Part shown: piece by piece, positions 6,348 to 9,266 of the stretch
Layout of the letters: each line of letters opens with the position of its first letter
How positions within the stretch are numbered: the stretch's first letter is position 1
Assembly: GCA_964503715.1 (NCBI GenBank)
Contig: CAZDAD010000018.1
Location: 1-9,266, forward strand
Length of the DNA: 9,266 bases
From: JARIHD01 sp964503715
GTDB lineage: Bacteria > Patescibacteriota > Saccharimonadia > Saccharimonadales > UBA4665
Reading direction: 5' to 3'
Made by a program: the position numbers and the translations under genes
Notes under the pieces: generated by a model
What the model was told of the DNA's origin: nothing
Database searches by the model: none
What the model saw: the letters and a program-made list of their open reading frames with translations, nothing else

Positions 6348-8933
6348 ATGGACGACAAAGATATGAACAATACACCAATGCCTGAAGATGCTGAGCTAAA
6401 GAGTGTTCCCGAAACTGATGAGCCAGTAACAATTGAGGGGCAGATACTGTCATCTGATCACTCACGTTTGCTAGAACTGCGAACTGTCGAGAATGTCATG
6501 GAAGACAGCTATTTGCGTTACTCAATGAGCGTGATTGTTGATCGTGCGTTGCCTGATGTCCGTGATGGCCTTAAGCCTGTTCATCGCCGTATTTTGTACA
6601 CTATGCACGATACTGGTTTGCGCTCAACGGCACGCCACCGCAAGTCGGCAACTGTCGTTGGTGACGTTATGGGTAAGTACCACCCCCACGGCGACTCCTC
6701 TATATATGACTCAATGGTTCGCTTGGCTCAGCCTTGGGCTACACGCTACCTGTTGGTTAATGGTCAGGGTAACTTTGGTAGCATGGACGGGGATCCGCCC
6801 GCTGCCTATCGTTATACCGAGGCCAAGTTGGAGCGAATTGCTGATGAGCTTGTAGAGGATATTGACAAGGACACAGTTGATTTTAGGCCTAACTATGATG
6901 GCACCAAAGAGGAGCCATCTGTTTTGCCTGCAAAGCTTCCGAACCTATTACTAAACGGTCAGCTGGGTATTGCCGTGGGTATGGCCACCAACATTCCACC
7001 CCACAACTTATCTGAGATAGTTGATGCAACTGTTTACCAAATTGAACACAAAGATGCTTCACTTGATGATCTACTAGAGTTTGTAAAAGGCCCCGACTTC
7101 CCAACTGGTGGCGTAATATACGGTTCAGAATCAATTCGCACCGCCTACGCAACAGGCAAGGGTGGCGTAGTTATGCGCGGTATTGCCGAAATTGTCGAGG
7201 GTAACAAAGGCCGTCATCAGATTGTTATTACCGAGATACCTTATTCGCTCAACAAAGAGTCATTGGTTATCAAGATTGCTGATTTAGTCAAAGAAAAGAA
7301 GATTAACGGCATTGCTGATATTCGGGATGAAAGTGCACGAGGCAACGTTCGTATAGTTATTGATCTCAAGAAAGATGCCTATCCCAAAAAGTTGCTTAAC
7401 CAGCTCTACAAGCTGACGCCGCTCCAGGGCGCCTTCCACTTCAATATGATGGCACTTATAGATGGCATTCAGCCTCGTGTGCTTGGGTTGCAGGATATCC
7501 TACAGGAGCATATCAAGCACCGTCAGCTAGTCGTCAGACGTCGTACTGAGTACGAACTTCGTAAAGCCAAGGAGCGTGCCCATATCTTAGAGGGTCTCAA
7601 GATTGCTTTAGATCATATCGATGAAGTGATTGCGACCATCCGATCTAGTGCTAACACCGACGAAGCTCGTGAGAACCTTATCAAGAGGTTTGGTCTGTCC
7701 GAGATCCAAACCAACGCCATCCTGGCCATGCAGCTACGAACGCTATCAGGCTTGGAGCGTCAGAAGATTGAGGACGAGCTAGCGGAACTGCTCAAGACCA
7801 TAAAGAAGCTTGAAGATATTTTGGCCGACGAGAAGAAAATACTTAAGATTATCAAGACCGAATTGCTTGAGCTAAAGGAAAAATACGGCGACGAACGTCG
7901 CACTCGTGTAGTCCCTCAGGAGCTAGGTAAGATGAGTGACGAAGACCTTGTTCCTGACGAACAAGTAGTTGTAACTCTTACATCAGCAAATTACATTAAG
8001 CGTTCATCTATCGCTGACTACAAGAGGCAGGGACGTGGTGGTAAGGGCCGACGTGGCATGGCTACTCGCGACGAAGACGTCATCGAACATGTTGTAAACG
8101 CTTCAACACATGACTTCCTTTTGTTCTTTACGAACAAGGGACGTGTCTTCCGAATCAAGACATACGAGGTACCTGCAACCAACCTTAACGCCAAGGGCAT
8201 TGCAATCGTCAACCTGCTTCAGTTACAGCCCGAAGAAGCGGTATCGTCTGTAATCAATATTAGTAAACACAGCGACAGTGGTAATTTGTTTATGTGTACT
8301 GTTCGCGGTACCGTCAAGAAGACGCCGTTTGATCAGTATCAAAACATCCGCAGCGGCGGGCTAATAGCTATCAATTTGGATGAGGGTGATGAACTCAAAT
8401 GGATTGCCATGACCGATGGCAACAACGAAATAGTCATCTCGACTGCTCAGGGTCAAGCGATTCGCTTTAGTGAAAAGGATGTTCGGCCAATGGGCCGCAC
8501 CGCTCGTGGCGTCCGTGGTATTCGCTTGCGCACCGGTGACAACGTTATCGGTATGGATATAGTCCAAGAAGGCACAAGTATATTTGTTATAAGTGAGTTC
8601 GGTTACGGTAAGCGAACTAAGGTTGCCCAGTTCACCGCTCATGCTCGAGGTGGTGTTGGTATCCGTTCCGCAGTAGTTAACAGCAAGACTGGTAAGCTAG
8701 TCGGCGTAAAGAGCCTGACCGAAGACACGGGCCAAGAGGTGATTATCATGTCATCTCAGGGTCAGACGATTCGGCTTGGTCTCAAGGACATACCTCAGTT
8801 AGGGCGCGCTACCCAAGGCGTTCGTATCATGCGCCTCAACGATGGCGACGAGGTAGTATCCATGACTCTTATAGAAGCTACTGATGAGCTCGAAGAGGCC
8901 GAAGATACCGAAGCTGAAGCTGCAAAGAAATAG
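6348..8933 (+). CDS. gyrA: DNA gyrase subunit A
   Basis: GyrA cuts and reseals the DNA and wraps it for negative supercoiling. The 861 residues are near the family length (E. coli 875). An acidic N-terminal extension of about 34-40 residues precedes the usual start region. The breakage-reunion domain shows MEDSYLRYSMSVIVDRALPD (51-70), YHPHGDSSIYDS with Ser117 and Asp121 (E. coli Ser83 and Asp87, quinolone-contact residues, here unmutated), and the catalytic Tyr156 with Arg155 in YRYTEAKL. GIAVGMATNIPPHN (207-220) and a long coiled coil around 400-530 follow. The C-terminal beta-pinwheel begins with the GyrA box QGRGGKG (561-567), which separates GyrA from ParC. The tail is acidic (ELEEAEDTEAEAAKK), like the regulatory tail of some GyrA proteins. 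The start ATG lies one base after the gyrB stop with no strong SD, so coupled translation is likely; an internal ATG at 6363 is the alternative start. An rRNA promoter lies downstream. Confidence 0.97.
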   Translation: MDDKDMNNTPMPEDAELKSVPETDEPVTIEGQILSSDHSRLLELRTVENVMEDSYLRYSMSVIVDRALPDVRDGLKPVHRRILYTMHDTGLRSTARHRKSATVVGDVMGKYHPHGDSSIYDSMVRLAQPWATRYLLVNGQGNFGSMDGDPPAAYRYTEAKLERIADELVEDIDKDTVDFRPNYDGTKEEPSVLPAKLPNLLLNGQLGIAVGMATNIPPHNLSEIVDATVYQIEHKDASLDDLLEFVKGPDFPTGGVIYGSESIRTAYATGKGGVVMRGIAEIVEGNKGRHQIVITEIPYSLNKESLVIKIADLVKEKKINGIADIRDESARGNVRIVIDLKKDAYPKKLLNQLYKLTPLQGAFHFNMMALIDGIQPRVLGLQDILQEHIKHRQLVVRRRTEYELRKAKERAHILEGLKIALDHIDEVIATIRSSANTDEARENLIKRFGLSEIQTNAILAMQLRTLSGLERQKIEDELAELLKTIKKLEDILADEKKILKIIKTELLELKEKYGDERRTRVVPQELGKMSDEDLVPDEQVVVTLTSANYIKRSSIADYKRQGRGGKGRRGMATRDEDVIEHVVNASTHDFLLFFTNKGRVFRIKTYEVPATNLNAKGIAIVNLLQLQPEEAVSSVINISKHSDSGNLFMCTVRGTVKKTPFDQYQNIRSGGLIAINLDEGDELKWIAMTDGNNEIVISTAQGQAIRFSEKDVRPMGRTARGVRGIRLRTGDNVIGMDIVQEGTSIFVISEFGYGKRTKVAQFTAHARGGVGIRSAVVNSKTGKLVGVKSLTEDTGQEVIIMSSQGQTIRLGLKDIPQLGRATQGVRIMRLNDGDEVVSMTLIEATDELEEAEDTEAEAAKK

Positions 8934-8974
8934 TTTCCTTGCAGGCAGCTTCTTGAAAGTGACGAGTAACACGC

Positions 8975-9004
8975 TTATGTAGTGATGTCACAGTTACTAC
9001 ATAA
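8975..9004. repeat. Perfect 9-bp inverted repeat between gyrA and the rRNA promoter
   Basis: TTATGTAGT (8975-8983) and ACTACATAA (8996-9004) are exact reverse complements with a 12-nt loop. The stem is AT-rich and no T tract follows, so it is a poor intrinsic terminator. It ends 15 bp upstream of the rRNA -35 box, where it could be a binding site, a gyrA mRNA 3' stem, or a factor-dependent end. Confidence 0.5.
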
Positions 9005-9019
9005 AATGACAAAATACTG

Positions 9020-9048
9020 TTGACACAAGGGGCGCAGACAGGTATGAT
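9020..9048 (+). promoter_or_regulatory. rRNA operon promoter
   Basis: TTGACA (9020-9025), a 17-bp spacer and TATGAT (9043-9048, five of six matches) form a near-consensus sigma70-type promoter about 200 bp before 16S. The predicted start is about 9055. The AT-rich segment just upstream (9001-9018) could act as an UP element. The spacer start CAAGGGGCG resembles the promoter at 26-54. Confidence 0.88.
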
Positions 9049-9049
9049 T

Positions 9050-9083
9050 ACACCTAAGGTTTTCGAGACGTTTGCTTAGGTGT
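9050..9083 (+). repeat. Perfect 9-bp inverted repeat at the rRNA transcription start
   Basis: ACACCTAAG (9050-9058) and CTTAGGTGT (9075-9083) are exact reverse complements around 16 nt. The 5' arm begins 2 bp after the -10 box and spans the predicted start. Only part of that arm would be transcribed if transcription begins near 9055, so a DNA-level operator is possible as well as a 5' RNA stem. Confidence 0.5.
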
Positions 9084-9249
9084 CTTAAAAACTGGTCCTT
9101 AAAAATTAAGTAGTGCAACATCCCCTTCGGGGGATATCAACGTCAGTTCACTTACTGTCACCACGACAGTAATGAATTGTTTTAGAATTTCGAATCACAA
9201 GATTTAGAAGAGTAAGTCAGTAAGTTTTTACTGATGCTAGAACAAATTC
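9055..9249 (+). other. Structured 5' leader of the rRNA precursor
   Basis: This is the transcribed, non-coding segment between the rRNA promoter and 16S. It contains ATCCCC/GGGGAT capped by a TTCG tetraloop (9120-9135). A 15-bp hairpin CAGTTCA-C-TTACTGTC / GACAGTAA-TGAATTG (9144-9179) has one bulged C and one G-T pair. TCAGTAA/TTACTGA has a 4-nt loop (9217-9234). An outer pair AGAATTT/AAATTCT (9184-9190 with 9244-9250) ends where 16S begins. Such helices normally guide folding and nuclease processing of pre-16S. I find no clear boxA antitermination motif. Confidence 0.7.
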
Positions 9250-9266
9250 TTTTTTGGAGAGTTTGA
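9250..9266 (+). rRNA. rrs: 16S ribosomal RNA, 5' end only (cut by the window end)
   Basis: The last nine bases AGAGTTTGA (9258-9266) are the highly conserved start of 16S rRNA (the 27F primer site), and TTTTTTGGAGAGTTTGA resembles the known mature 5' end of Bacillus 16S. The exact mature end is estimated to within a few bases. The preceding rRNA-type promoter and structured leader support the call. The rest lies beyond the window. Confidence 0.9.

Noticed and set aside
4379..8933. Topoisomerase IV (parE-parC) in place of gyrase
   Set aside because: The GyrA box QGRGGKG and the full-length pinwheel domain point to gyrase.
9055..9249. boxA antitermination site in the rRNA leader
   Set aside because: No segment matches TGCTCTTTAA well enough to claim it.

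Overview
The window is a chromosomal housekeeping region, all genes on the + strand, of a bacterium with about mid-range GC. It runs from a probable small structured RNA, through a small membrane protein gene and a two-gene unit (Gln/Pro-rich protein plus membrane-anchored HerA/VirD4-type ATPase), into gyrB-gyrA, and ends on the first bases of a 16S rRNA gene. The ATPase architecture, its Gln-rich partner, the very short or absent 5' leaders and the compact gyrB-gyrA-rrn order suggest a member of the Patescibacteria (CPR), most likely Saccharibacteria (TM7). This is inference from remembered family features, because too little 16S is present to classify. The code looks standard: TGA is not needed as a sense codon, and the five genes stop at TAG (four) or TAA (one).

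Region 1-300 has no convincing protein gene. It holds a TTGACA-17-TAGCAT promoter, about 170 nt of DNA that folds into three hairpins, and a perfect 12-bp stem-loop followed by a T-rich tract. This is the layout of an independent stable RNA of about 200 nt whose class I could not identify. Its promoter resembles the rRNA promoter at the other end of the window, including the first part of the spacer.

Region 272-1167: a new promoter sits directly on the start of a small hydrophobic protein gene (308-637). After a pair of competing inverted repeats, another TATAAT promoter lies 10 nt before the Gln/Pro-rich protein gene (688-1167). Both mRNAs should be leaderless or nearly so. The second gene is followed after one base by the large ATPase gene (1169-4264), in a TAGTATG stop/start arrangement that suggests translational coupling.

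Region 4265-8933: a promoter and a leader of about 60 nt precede gyrB (4379-6346, GTG start with a Shine-Dalgarno-like site), which is joined to gyrA (6348-8933) by the same TAGTATGGA junction. Together they encode a complete DNA gyrase with all the main catalytic residues.

Region 8934-9266: after an inverted repeat comes a near-consensus rRNA promoter (TTGACA-17-TATGAT), then about 200 nt of rRNA leader packed with perfect hairpins, then the conserved AGAGTTTGA start of 16S rRNA. Gyrase, which supplies negative supercoiling ahead of heavily transcribed operons, is thus encoded directly upstream of the rRNA operon.
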